Below the pieces are notes generated by a model. The model made no database searches, had not been told where the DNA came from, and saw only the letters and a program-made list of their open reading frames with translations. 64,000 nt of DNA. Source: Pelomonas nitida. GTDB lineage: Bacteria > Pseudomonadota > Gammaproteobacteria > Burkholderiales > Burkholderiaceae_C. Where the stretch lies: the NCBI RefSeq assembly GCF_043555975.1, contig NZ_JBIGIA010000014.1, positions 62,001 through 126,000 on the forward strand, given 5' to 3'. Shown here piece by piece: positions 1 to 7,149 of the stretch. Position 1 is the first letter of the stretch. Every line of letters starts with the position of its first letter. Both the position numbers and the translations under genes were made by a program.

Positions 1-2
1 GC

Positions 3-725
3 GTCGCCCGTGACGCACTGTCGCGCACGCTGGGCCAGACGGCCGCGCTGACGCCGCCGCCCGGCGCCACGAGCATGCCCGAGCCTGACCTCAGCCGCTT
101 CACGCCGGTCGTGAATGCCGGGGACCGCGACGTCAAGGTGCTGATGGTGCTGCGCCAGCCGCGTGTGGTGCTGTTCGGCGGTCTGCTGTCGGACGAAGAA
201 TGCGACGAGATGATTGCGATGGCCGGCAAGCGCCTGGCCCGCTCCGAGACAGTGGCCACCGGCACCGATGGCAGCGAAGTGAATGCCGCGCGCACCAGCG
301 ACGGCATGTTCTTCGAGCGCAGCGAGAACGACCTGATCCGCCGCGTGGAGGCGCGCATCTCGACGCTGGTGCGCTGGCCGCTGGACTATGGCGAGGGCCT
401 GCAGGTGCTGCGTTACCGGCCGGGTGCGGAGTACCAGCCGCATTACGACTATTTCGAGCCGTCGCATGTGGGCACGCCCAACATCCTCAAGCGTGGCGGT
501 CAGCGTGTCGGCACGCTGGTGCTGTACCTGAACACGCCGACCGAAGGCGGCTCGACGATCTTTCCGGACATCGGCCTGGACATCGCGCCGGTGAAGGGCA
601 ATGCGTTGTTCTTCAGCTATGACAGGCCGCACCCGTCCACGCAGACGCTGCACGGCGGCTCGCCGGTCGTGCAAGGCGAGAAGTGGGTTGCCACCAAGTG
701 GCTGCGTCAGGGCGTGTTCGTCTGA
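3..725 (+). CDS. Prolyl 4-hydroxylase-like 2OG-Fe(II) dioxygenase, 5' end outside window
   Basis: Iron- and 2-oxoglutarate-dependent oxygenase of the prolyl 4-hydroxylase alpha-subunit type. The visible part carries the double-stranded beta-helix with the iron ligands His and Asp in PHYDYF and the distal His in LHGGSPV, followed by the 2-oxoglutarate-binding Lys region GEKWVATKW. The frame stays open to the left edge of the window without a stop, and an internal Met at position 75 lies inside the run-up to the domain, so the gene most likely starts upstream; family members are usually near 280 residues and about 240 codons are visible here. The substrate is unknown: bacterial homologues act on peptidyl proline or on other small or protein substrates. 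It converges on the regulator that follows, with only nine bases between the stops. Confidence 0.85.
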   Translation, partial: VARDALSRTLGQTAALTPPPGATSMPEPDLSRFTPVVNAGDRDVKVLMVLRQPRVVLFGGLLSDEECDEMIAMAGKRLARSETVATGTDGSEVNAARTSDGMFFERSENDLIRRVEARISTLVRWPLDYGEGLQVLRYRPGAEYQPHYDYFEPSHVGTPNILKRGGQRVGTLVLYLNTPTEGGSTIFPDIGLDIAPVKGNALFFSYDRPHPSTQTLHGGSPVVQGEKWVATKWLRQGVFV

Positions 726-734
726 CGGCCTGCT

Positions 735-1289
735 TCAGGCAGACAGCAGCCGGTTGATCAGTTCCGGCGTGCTGGCGGCCTGATACTTTTTCATCAGCCG
801 TGCGCGGTAGACGTCCACCGTGCGCGGGCTCACGCCCAGCCGCCGGCCGATGAGCTTGCTGGTCTGGCCCTCGACGAGCAGGGCCGCAATTTCTCGCTCG
901 CGTGGCGTGAGGTCGGCGCTGATCTGGCGGCGGGCCGACAAGTCCTCGAAGCTCCAGATGCCGCGTGCGTGCGGGTCGGCGGGGTCCAGGGCGCGGCCGG
1001 TCACATGGCACCAGAACGGTTCGCCGTTGGACAGCCGCCGCATGACACGGTCATCGGCGTAATGGCCGTGTGCATCCAGGCTGGCGACGATGCGCACGCC
1101 CGTGCGCTCGAATTCGGCGGCACTCGGGTACAGCACGGCGAAGCTCTGCCCGACGAGCTGCTCGCGCGTGGCGCCGAAGATCTGCAGCACATGGGCGTTG
1201 CAGTCGATGATCTGCCGCTGGGCGGACAGCACGAGCCCCACGGGGGCCAGATGGAAGGCGCTTTGGTAGTCGATGGTGGCGTGGTTCAC
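735..1289 (-). CDS. PAS-LuxR transcriptional regulator
   Basis: DNA-binding regulator of about 184 residues. An N-terminal PAS sensor fold (roughly residues 5-115, with FHLAPVGLVL and the GEPFWCHVTGRAL strand) is joined to a C-terminal LuxR/GerE helix-turn-helix starting at LTPREREIAALL and including GVSPRTVDVYRARLMKKY. There is no receiver domain, so the input is likely a ligand or redox cue bound by PAS, not a phosphate. I place the start at the GTG at 1289, where the PAS homology begins; the frame stays open upstream to 1448 but that part is proline-rich and would cover the promoter of the divergent scoAB. No clear Shine-Dalgarno supports either start. Its position suggests control of scoAB, which is inference. 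Confidence 0.75.
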   Translation of the reverse strand: MNHATIDYQSAFHLAPVGLVLSAQRQIIDCNAHVLQIFGATREQLVGQSFAVLYPSAAEFERTGVRIVASLDAHGHYADDRVMRRLSNGEPFWCHVTGRALDPADPHARGIWSFEDLSARRQISADLTPREREIAALLVEGQTSKLIGRRLGVSPRTVDVYRARLMKKYQAASTPELINRLLSA

Positions 1290-1450
1290 GCGGGGAGCGG
1301 GGCAGGGGAGTCCGGGCGATGCTACCCGGGGCGACGATGCCGGCTCTGCGACGCCTGACAGCCGGCGCTTGGCGGCATTAGTCAAATTTGCGTAATCGAC
1401 GTGACAGAAGCCAGGCGATACGCTTCGGCCCTTGTCCAGCAGGAGCAAGC

Positions 1451-2158
1451 ATGAACAAGGTCTACCCGAGTGCCGAAGAGGCGCTGCGCGGCGTGGTGGC
1501 AGACGGGCAGTTGCTGGCCGTCGGCGGCTTCGGGCTGTGCGGTATCCCCGAGGCGCTGATCGCAGCGCTGCGCGACAGCGGCGTGAAGAACCTGACGGTC
1601 ATCTCCAACAACGCGGGTGTCGACGGCTTCGGCCTGGGCCAACTGCTGGAGACGCGCCAGATCAGCAAGATGATCTCCAGCTACGTCGGCGAGAACAAGG
1701 AGTTCGAGCGTCAGTACCTGGCGGGCGAGCTGGCGCTGGAGTTCACGCCGCAAGGCACATTGGCCGAGAAGCTGCGCGCCGGCGGCGCCGGCATCCCGGC
1801 CTTCTTCACCAAGACCGGTGTGGGCACCGTGGTGGCCGACGGCAAGGAACTGCGCGAGTTCGACGGCGAGACCTATGTCATGGAGCGCGCGCTGGTGCCG
1901 GACGTGGCGCTGGTCAAAGCCTTCAAGGCCGACCGCAGCGGCAACCTCGTTTTTCGACGTACGGCCCGCAATTTCAACCCCGCCGCCGCGATGGCGGGCA
2001 AGCTCACCATCGTCGAGGTCGAGCAACTCGTGGAGACCGGCAGCATCGACCCGGACGACGTCCATCTGCCGGGCATCTACGTCAACCGCATCGTCGTCAA
2101 CGCGACGTCCGAGAAGCGCATCGAGAAGCGCACGCTGCGCGAGAAGGTGGCGGCCTGA
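1451..2158 (+). CDS. scoA: 3-oxoacid CoA-transferase subunit A
   Basis: Alpha subunit of a two-subunit CoA transferase that moves CoA between succinyl-CoA and an acetoacetate-type 3-oxoacid, feeding ketone bodies or degradation products into acetyl-CoA. The 235-residue protein has the family start MNKVYPSAEEAL, the glycine-rich GGFGLCGIPEALI and the conserved TARNFNP segment. The ATG at 1451 is chosen because AGGAG lies just upstream (1440-1444). It is followed by scoB after an 84-base spacer that holds a 26-codon open frame. The close match to the scoA family is clear; the exact acid substrate (acetoacetate, 3-oxoadipate or another) cannot be read from the sequence. Confidence 0.9.
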   Translation: MNKVYPSAEEALRGVVADGQLLAVGGFGLCGIPEALIAALRDSGVKNLTVISNNAGVDGFGLGQLLETRQISKMISSYVGENKEFERQYLAGELALEFTPQGTLAEKLRAGGAGIPAFFTKTGVGTVVADGKELREFDGETYVMERALVPDVALVKAFKADRSGNLVFRRTARNFNPAAAMAGKLTIVEVEQLVETGSIDPDDVHLPGIYVNRIVVNATSEKRIEKRTLREKVAA

Positions 2159-2159
2159 C

Positions 2160-2240
2160 ATGACCCCGTTCTGCAAAATCCGTTCACTGCCCTCGGCGGG
2201 CAACCCGGCCTCGCCCGAGGCCGTTCAGCAGGAGGCTTGA
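2160..2240 (+). CDS. Possible 26-residue bridging peptide between scoA and scoB
   Basis: A 26-codon frame begins with ATG two bases after the scoA stop codon and ends with TGA three bases before the scoB ATG, so it fills the 84-base gap almost exactly. The putative peptide has no recognisable domain or signal. Its possible role is to carry ribosomes from scoA to scoB, but no Shine-Dalgarno is evident for it and scoB has its own (GGAGG at 2231-2235). It may simply be an open stretch by chance. Confidence 0.2.
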   Translation: MTPFCKIRSLPSAGNPASPEAVQQEA

Positions 2241-2242
2241 CC

Positions 2243-2881
2243 ATGCCCTGGACGCAAGATCAGATGGCTGCGCGCGCAGCCCGGGAGCTGGAAGACGGCT
2301 TCTACGTCAACCTCGGCATCGGCATCCCGACGCTGGTGGCCAACCACGTGCCGCAGGACATCGAGGTGTGGCTGCAGAGCGAGAACGGCATGTTGGGCAT
2401 CGGCCCGTTCCCGACCGAGGACGAGGTCGACGCCGACCTCATCAACGCAGGCAAGCAGACCGTCACGACGCTGCCGGGCTCCAGCATCTTCGGCAGCCAC
2501 GACAGCTTCGCGATGATCCGGGCCGGCAAGATCAACCTGAGCATCCTCGGCGCCATGCAGGTCAGCGCGGCCGGCGACCTGGCGAACTGGATGATTCCGG
2601 GCAAGATGGTCAAGGGCATGGGCGGCGCCATGGACCTGGTGGCCGGGGTCAAGCGTGTCATCGTGCTGATGGAGCACGTGGCGCGCAAGAAGGACGGCAG
2701 CGAAGACTTCAAGATCATCCCGAACTGCACGTTGCCACTGACGGGGCTCGGCGTCGTGGACCGCATCATCACGGACCTCGGCGTGTTCGACGTCGTGCCC
2801 GGCGGCATTCGCCTCGTGGAGCTGGCCGATGGTGTCACCCGTGAGTTCGCGCAGAGCAAGACAGGCGTGCCGTTGCTCTGA
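2243..2881 (+). CDS. scoB: 3-oxoacid CoA-transferase subunit B
   Basis: Beta subunit of the CoA transferase, 212 residues, carrying the catalytic glutamate in SENGMLG that forms the acyl-glutamyl and CoA-thioester intermediates. Other family landmarks are NLGIGIPTLVANHVP near the N-terminus and GGAMDLVAGVKRVIV in the middle. The ATG at 2243 is preceded by GGAGG at 2231-2235; a TTG at 2237 in the same frame is less likely. It is co-transcribed with scoA. Both active-site and interface motifs are intact, so the pair should be functional. Confidence 0.9.
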   Translation: MPWTQDQMAARAARELEDGFYVNLGIGIPTLVANHVPQDIEVWLQSENGMLGIGPFPTEDEVDADLINAGKQTVTTLPGSSIFGSHDSFAMIRAGKINLSILGAMQVSAAGDLANWMIPGKMVKGMGGAMDLVAGVKRVIVLMEHVARKKDGSEDFKIIPNCTLPLTGLGVVDRIITDLGVFDVVPGGIRLVELADGVTREFAQSKTGVPLL

Positions 2882-3038
2882 CGAGGCTGGAAATATTGTT
2901 TCCGCCGGTAAGGTTGTTGGCGCGTGTAACGCCGAAAGTCGGCGCCATGCGCGCTGGCGTGGCGCCTATGACCCGCGGCGCGGAGCGGGATCCAGGCAAC
3001 TTCTGACCCTGGGTGATCAGGCTGCCTAAGATGCGGTG
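2882..3038. other. Intergenic region between scoB and ggt
   Basis: These 157 bases hold a GGCGCCA/TGGCGCC inverted repeat with a 12-base loop at 2941-2966. It has no T-run, so it is not a standard intrinsic terminator. I see no other convincing regulatory signal; the ggt promoter should lie here. Confidence 0.4.
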
Positions 3039-4820
3039 ATGACCCTGACACCCTCTTTGCGCCCCCTCCTGATTGCCAGTGCGCTGCTGGCTTGTGCCGC
3101 CACGCAGGCGCAGCCGCTTGTGCAGCCCGAGGCGGCCACCACGCGCACCGCCAAGGGCAACGGCCTCACGGTCCCCGCGCGGCGTTTTGCCGTCACGGCG
3201 GCCAATCCTCTGGCCGCCCAGGCGGGTTTGGAGATCCTCGGCGCAGGTGGCTCGGCGCTGGACGCCACCATCGCCGTGCAGGCGGTGCTGGGTCTGGTCG
3301 AGCCGCAGTCCAGCGGCATCGCCGGCGGGGCGTTTCTGATGCATTGGGACGGGCACCAGGTGCAGGCCTGGGACGGCCGCGAGACGGCGCCGTCGGCCGC
3401 CACGCCGGCCATGTTCCTGAAGCCCGACGGCCAGCCGCTGGCCATGCGCGACGCCATCATGAGTGGCCTGTCCACCGGCGCGCCCGGCGTGCTGGCCATG
3501 CTGGCCGAGGCGCACAAGGTGCACGGCAAGCTGCCATGGGCGCGGCTGTTCGAGCCGGCCATCCGCCTGGCGGAGCAGGGCTTCACGATCAGCCCGCGGT
3601 TGTTCGAACTGCTCAGCGGCGAGGCGGCCTTGCGCGGGGACCCGCAGGCCCGCGGCTATTTCTTCGACGCAGCCGGCAACGCCAGGCCGGTGGGCAGCGT
3701 GCTGCAGAACCCCGCTTACGCGGCGGTGCTGCGCGGCATCGCGAAACAGGGCGTGCGCGCCTTCTACGAAGGGCCGGTCGCCGAAGACATCGTGCGCCGC
3801 GTCAAGAGCCATGCGCGGCCGGGCCTGCTGACCACGGCGGACCTCGCGGCCTATCGGCCTGTCGTGCGCCCGCCGCTGTGCAACGAGTGGCACAGTTTCC
3901 GCGTCTGCGGCTTCGGCCCGCCGACGTCGGGCCATCTGACGCTGATGCAGATCCTCGGCCTGCTAGACACCCAGCCCGACGCGGTCAAGGCCCGGGGCCT
4001 GTCGGCCGACTGGATGCATGCCTATGCGGAGTCGGCCAAGCTGGCCTTCGCCGACCGCGCGCAGTTCATTGGCGACCCGGCCTTCGTCACGGCGCCCGGC
4101 GGCGACTGGCTCAACCTGCTTGCGCCGGCTTACCTGAAACAGCGCGCTGCACTGATCGGGCCGCGGGCCATGCCCCCGGCCACCGCGGGCGATCCCGGCG
4201 CAGTCAAGCAGGCCCTGGCGCCGCAGGCCGAGCAGCTGGAATCGGGCACCAGCCAGGTCAGCGTGGTCGACGCCCAAGGCCATGCCGTGTCCATGACCAC
4301 CAGCGTGGAGTCGGCCTTCGGCAATCGCGTCATGAGCGATGGCGGCACCGGGCTGGCGGGCGGCTTCATGTTGAACAACCAGCTGACCGATTTCTCGCTG
4401 AACCCGGTCGGGCCCGATGGCAAGCCGGTGGCCAACCGTGTCGAGGCCGGCAAGCGGCCGCGCTCCAGCATGGCGCCCACGCTGGTGTTCGACCGCCGGG
4501 GCCTGCTCATCATGGTGGCCGGCTCGCCGGGCGGGCCGGTCATCATCCATTACGTGGCCAAGGTGATGACTGGCGCGCTGGCCTGGGGGCTGCCAGCACA
4601 GAAGGCGGTGGACCTGCCCAACTTCGGCCACTTCAACGGTGGCTCGCTGATCGTCGAGCGGGGTGCGCTGACGGCGGCACAGTTGGCAGACCTGCGCGCG
4701 CGCGGCCATGCGGTCGTCGAGTCTGATCTGACCAGCGGCCTGCAGGTGCTGATGCGCGTGAAGACCGGCTGGGTCGGCGGCGCCGACCCGAGGCGGGAGG
4801 GCGTGGTGCTGGGAGAGTGA
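3039..4820 (+). CDS. ggt: Gamma-glutamyltransferase (periplasmic)
   Basis: Cleaves the gamma-glutamyl bond of glutathione and related peptides, or transfers the glutamyl group to amino acids or water. The 593-residue precursor has an export signal ending near AATQAQ; an LLAC sequence inside it could also serve as a lipobox. Family landmarks are GIAGGAFLMHWDG and the self-processing site ESGTSQVSVVDAQGHA, where Thr404 should become the N-terminal nucleophile of the small subunit, followed by SMTTSVESAFG and the SPGGPVIIHYV stretch. A GTG one codon upstream of the ATG is an alternative start. The length matches the family, and both subunit regions are present. Confidence 0.92.
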   Translation: MTLTPSLRPLLIASALLACAATQAQPLVQPEAATTRTAKGNGLTVPARRFAVTAANPLAAQAGLEILGAGGSALDATIAVQAVLGLVEPQSSGIAGGAFLMHWDGHQVQAWDGRETAPSAATPAMFLKPDGQPLAMRDAIMSGLSTGAPGVLAMLAEAHKVHGKLPWARLFEPAIRLAEQGFTISPRLFELLSGEAALRGDPQARGYFFDAAGNARPVGSVLQNPAYAAVLRGIAKQGVRAFYEGPVAEDIVRRVKSHARPGLLTTADLAAYRPVVRPPLCNEWHSFRVCGFGPPTSGHLTLMQILGLLDTQPDAVKARGLSADWMHAYAESAKLAFADRAQFIGDPAFVTAPGGDWLNLLAPAYLKQRAALIGPRAMPPATAGDPGAVKQALAPQAEQLESGTSQVSVVDAQGHAVSMTTSVESAFGNRVMSDGGTGLAGGFMLNNQLTDFSLNPVGPDGKPVANRVEAGKRPRSSMAPTLVFDRRGLLIMVAGSPGGPVIIHYVAKVMTGALAWGLPAQKAVDLPNFGHFNGGSLIVERGALTAAQLADLRARGHAVVESDLTSGLQVLMRVKTGWVGGADPRREGVVLGE

Positions 4821-4899
4821 ATCCTGCCCTTCTCATTGCCTGATCCGCTTGGCGAGCGCGGGCATGATCTTCACGAAAGAGGATCAGGGAGATGTCCGG

Positions 4900-6069
4900 A
4901 TGAAACTGGCCGAGTTGCAGGCGGAGTTGCGTCACTTCGCAGAGGAGCGGGAATGGGGATCGCTGTTGACGCCCAAGAACATGTCTACGGCCCTTATGGT
5001 TGCTGCGGCGGATATGGCGAGGGTCTATCAGTGGATGACGCCTGCTGCGTCCGGCCTCGCCCACCAGCGCCCGGCGACCCGACAGCGCATCGCCGAGGCC
5101 GTTGCGGACATGCTGCTCTACTTGTCGCACATCGCTGATCAAAGTGGGATCGACATGCAGGAGGCGGTGCGAGCCAAGCTCTCGGCCCACGCTTTGAAGT
5201 ACCCGGTAAAGCAGCGCGTCGCGCGAGGTGCGGTAGCCAGAGCCATGATGCCGGGCAGGCATGTCTTGCTGGACTACGAGAACGTGCAGCCGAGTGCAGA
5301 CGAACTGCGGGCGATCGTGCCAGGGGCGAGCCAGGTGTGGGTTTTCCACGGCCCCCATCAGAAGCAGATCGAGCAGCGGTTCGAATCGCTGGGGGACGAC
5401 TTCACGCTGGTGCCGATCAGCAAGACAGGCAAGAACGCGCTCGACTTCCACCTGTCGTTCTACATGGGCTACATCGCCTCTCGCAGTCCAGAAGCGGAGT
5501 TTGTCGTCGTGTCGAACGACAAAGGCTATGAGCCCGTCCTGGAGCACGCCAAGACCTTGGGATTCGCGGTTCGCCAGCAGGGGCATGCGCAGCCAGTTGC
5601 CCTCAAGAAGACAAAGACCGTCTCCCCGGTGAAGGCGGTGGCAGCGAAGAAGGCGCCTGTGAAGAAGCCGGTCCCGGCAAAGAAGATCGCCGCGAAGCAG
5701 TTGGCGCCTGTGAAGAAGGTTGCAGTCAAGAAAACTGCTGCCGCACCTGTGGCGAAGAAGAAGGTGGCTGCGAAGAAGGTGGCGACCAAATCTCCGGGGA
5801 AGACCGCTGCTCCGCTGCCGACCGCGCGTGGCACTGCCTTGCCCTCAGCCCCTCGGGCGCGTGCTGGCCTGCTGCAGAAGGTCACGGACAACCTTCGGAA
5901 GATGGGCAGCAAGCGGCCGGTCAAGTCCGCCTCGTTGCGGCGAACTCTGAAGTCGTTTCTAGGTGCGGATGCGGCGGATCAATCGATCGAGACACTGTTT
6001 GGACTATTGGTCGCTGCGGGGACAGTGTCTGAAACGAAGCAGGAAATCTCCTACCCGGGCCTCCAGTAG
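4900..6069 (+). CDS. Degenerate MazG-like domain fused to PIN-like nuclease with Lys/Ala-rich tail
   Basis: A 389-residue multidomain protein. Residues 1-105 resemble the all-alpha nucleotide pyrophosphohydrolases of the MazG/dCTPase group (FAEEREWG, PKN, YQW, ADMLLYL), but the metal-binding pattern ExxE is replaced by Ala35 and Asp38 and one of the later acidic ligands is Ala. Residues about 118-228 form a PIN/NYN-like domain with Asp125 and Asn128 in LLDYENVQ, Asp182 in KNALDFHLSFYMG and Ser205/Asp207 in VSNDKGYEP. A tail rich in KKAPVKK-type repeats (about 237-307) resembles histone H1 and probably binds nucleic acid; a small C-terminal domain follows (about 320-389). The ATG at 4900 has AGGGAG eight bases upstream; upstream TTG and ATG lack one. 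Base composition is less GC-rich than its neighbours. Function is inferred: an RNA or DNA nuclease with a ligand-sensing N-terminus. Confidence 0.8.
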   Translation: MKLAELQAELRHFAEEREWGSLLTPKNMSTALMVAAADMARVYQWMTPAASGLAHQRPATRQRIAEAVADMLLYLSHIADQSGIDMQEAVRAKLSAHALKYPVKQRVARGAVARAMMPGRHVLLDYENVQPSADELRAIVPGASQVWVFHGPHQKQIEQRFESLGDDFTLVPISKTGKNALDFHLSFYMGYIASRSPEAEFVVVSNDKGYEPVLEHAKTLGFAVRQQGHAQPVALKKTKTVSPVKAVAAKKAPVKKPVPAKKIAAKQLAPVKKVAVKKTAAAPVAKKKVAAKKVATKSPGKTAAPLPTARGTALPSAPRARAGLLQKVTDNLRKMGSKRPVKSASLRRTLKSFLGADAADQSIETLFGLLVAAGTVSETKQEISYPGLQ

Positions 6070-6088
6070 TTCGCGCCCCACGAATCAG

Positions 6089-6104
6089 GCTCCCAATGGG
6101 GAGC
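6089..6104. terminator. Hairpin between convergent genes
   Basis: GCTCCC and GGGAGC pair around an AATG loop between the converging stops of the PIN-like gene and dsbB. There is no T-run on either side, so termination strength is doubtful. Confidence 0.3.
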
Positions 6105-6107
6105 GCT

Positions 6108-6602
6108 TCAGCGCTTCGTCGTCAGTACCACAAGCCCCAGCGCGCCCAGGCCGGCGAACAGCAGCCCGCTCCAGACTTCGTACGGCAGGCCCAGCAGCCG
6201 GTAGGCGGCGGCCTCGGCGCAGTTGGCGGTGATCATGAAGACCGACGGCCACAGCTCCTCGAGCCCGAGGGCGGTGACGATCTTGTCGGCCAGGCTGAGC
6301 GCGCAGCTGGCGCTCTGCGCCGCGACCTCGTGCTGGAACACCGCGGCCGTCAGTCCGGCCGCGCACATGACCAGCATCAGCACCACCACGGCCTGGCGCA
6401 GCGCGCGTCGGCTCTGGCCGAGCCAGCCGATCAAGGCCAGCGCGCCGACCACCAAAAAGATGGCGCGCTGCAGCACGCACCAGGGGCAGGGCTTGATGCC
6501 GAATTGATGCTGGGCGATGAGCGCCGCGCCGACAGCGCCGAAACTCGCCAGCGCGGTGACCGCCAGCGCGCGGGCGGGCAGCTTGGAAGGTTGGAGGAAC
6601 AT
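6108..6602 (-). CDS. dsbB: Disulfide bond formation protein B
   Basis: Inner-membrane quinone reductase that reoxidises periplasmic DsbA, 164 residues with four membrane helices. The first redox pair is seen in KPCPWCVLQR; the second pair is the Cys in SASCALSLADK and the Cys in ITANCAEAA, as in the four-cysteine DsbB core. The ATG at 6602 shares one base with the stop of the upstream RidA-family gene (TGATG), so the two are translationally coupled. The frame stays open upstream inside that gene but the coupling start gives the normal DsbB length. Confidence 0.92.
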   Translation of the reverse strand: MFLQPSKLPARALAVTALASFGAVGAALIAQHQFGIKPCPWCVLQRAIFLVVGALALIGWLGQSRRALRQAVVVLMLVMCAAGLTAAVFQHEVAAQSASCALSLADKIVTALGLEELWPSVFMITANCAEAAAYRLLGLPYEVWSGLLFAGLGALGLVVLTTKR

Positions 6603-7069
6603 CAGTCGCGCACTTCCGCGATCAGCTCGATCTCGACGCACGCACCCATCGGGATCTGCGCCACGCCGAAGGCACTGCGCGCATGCTTGCCGGCATCGCC
6701 CAGCACGGCGGCCAGCAGTTCGGAGCAGCCATTGGTCACGAGGTGCTGTTCCGTGAAATCGGGGGTGCTGTTGACCAGGCTCATGACCTTGACGATGCGC
6801 ACGACCTTGCCCAGGTCGCCGGTGGCGGCCTGCAGCGTGCCGAGCAGGTCGATGGCGATGGCGCGCGCGGCGGCCTGGCCGGTAGCGGTGTCGGTGTCCT
6901 TGCCGAGCTGGCCCACCCAGGGCTTGCCGTCCTTTTTGGCGATGTGGCCGGAGATGAAGACCAGGTTGCCTGTGCGCACGAAGGGCAGGTAGGCGGCGGC
7001 CGGCACGGCGAGGGGGGGCAGCGTGATGCCCAGTTCGGCCAGCTTGGCCTGAATGGCGGAGGAGCTCAT
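6602..7069 (-). CDS. RidA/YjgF/UK114-family protein
   Basis: Member of the RidA superfamily, 155 residues, trimeric enzymes or binding proteins that often hydrolyse reactive enamine/imine intermediates of amino-acid metabolism. The core GNLVFISGHIA, TGQAAARAIAIDLLGTLQ and CVEIELIAEV are present. The usual catalytic Arg just before the C-terminal VEIE strand is not seen; the sequence reads PMGACVEIE, which fits the YER057c-like subgroup more than classical RidA, so deaminase activity is uncertain. The ATG at 7069 begins the homologous region; an upstream in-frame Met at 7150 would overlap the comEC start. It precedes dsbB in a two-gene unit. Confidence 0.8.
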   Translation of the reverse strand: MSSSAIQAKLAELGITLPPLAVPAAAYLPFVRTGNLVFISGHIAKKDGKPWVGQLGKDTDTATGQAAARAIAIDLLGTLQAATGDLGKVVRIVKVMSLVNSTPDFTEQHLVTNGCSELLAAVLGDAGKHARSAFGVAQIPMGACVEIELIAEVRD

Positions 7070-7149
7070 GCGGGGAAGCGCGGTGGCGCGAGGAAAAAAC
7101 GGCGGCATGCTACACCCCGACCTCCACCGCATGGGGGTGAGGAAGGGCA

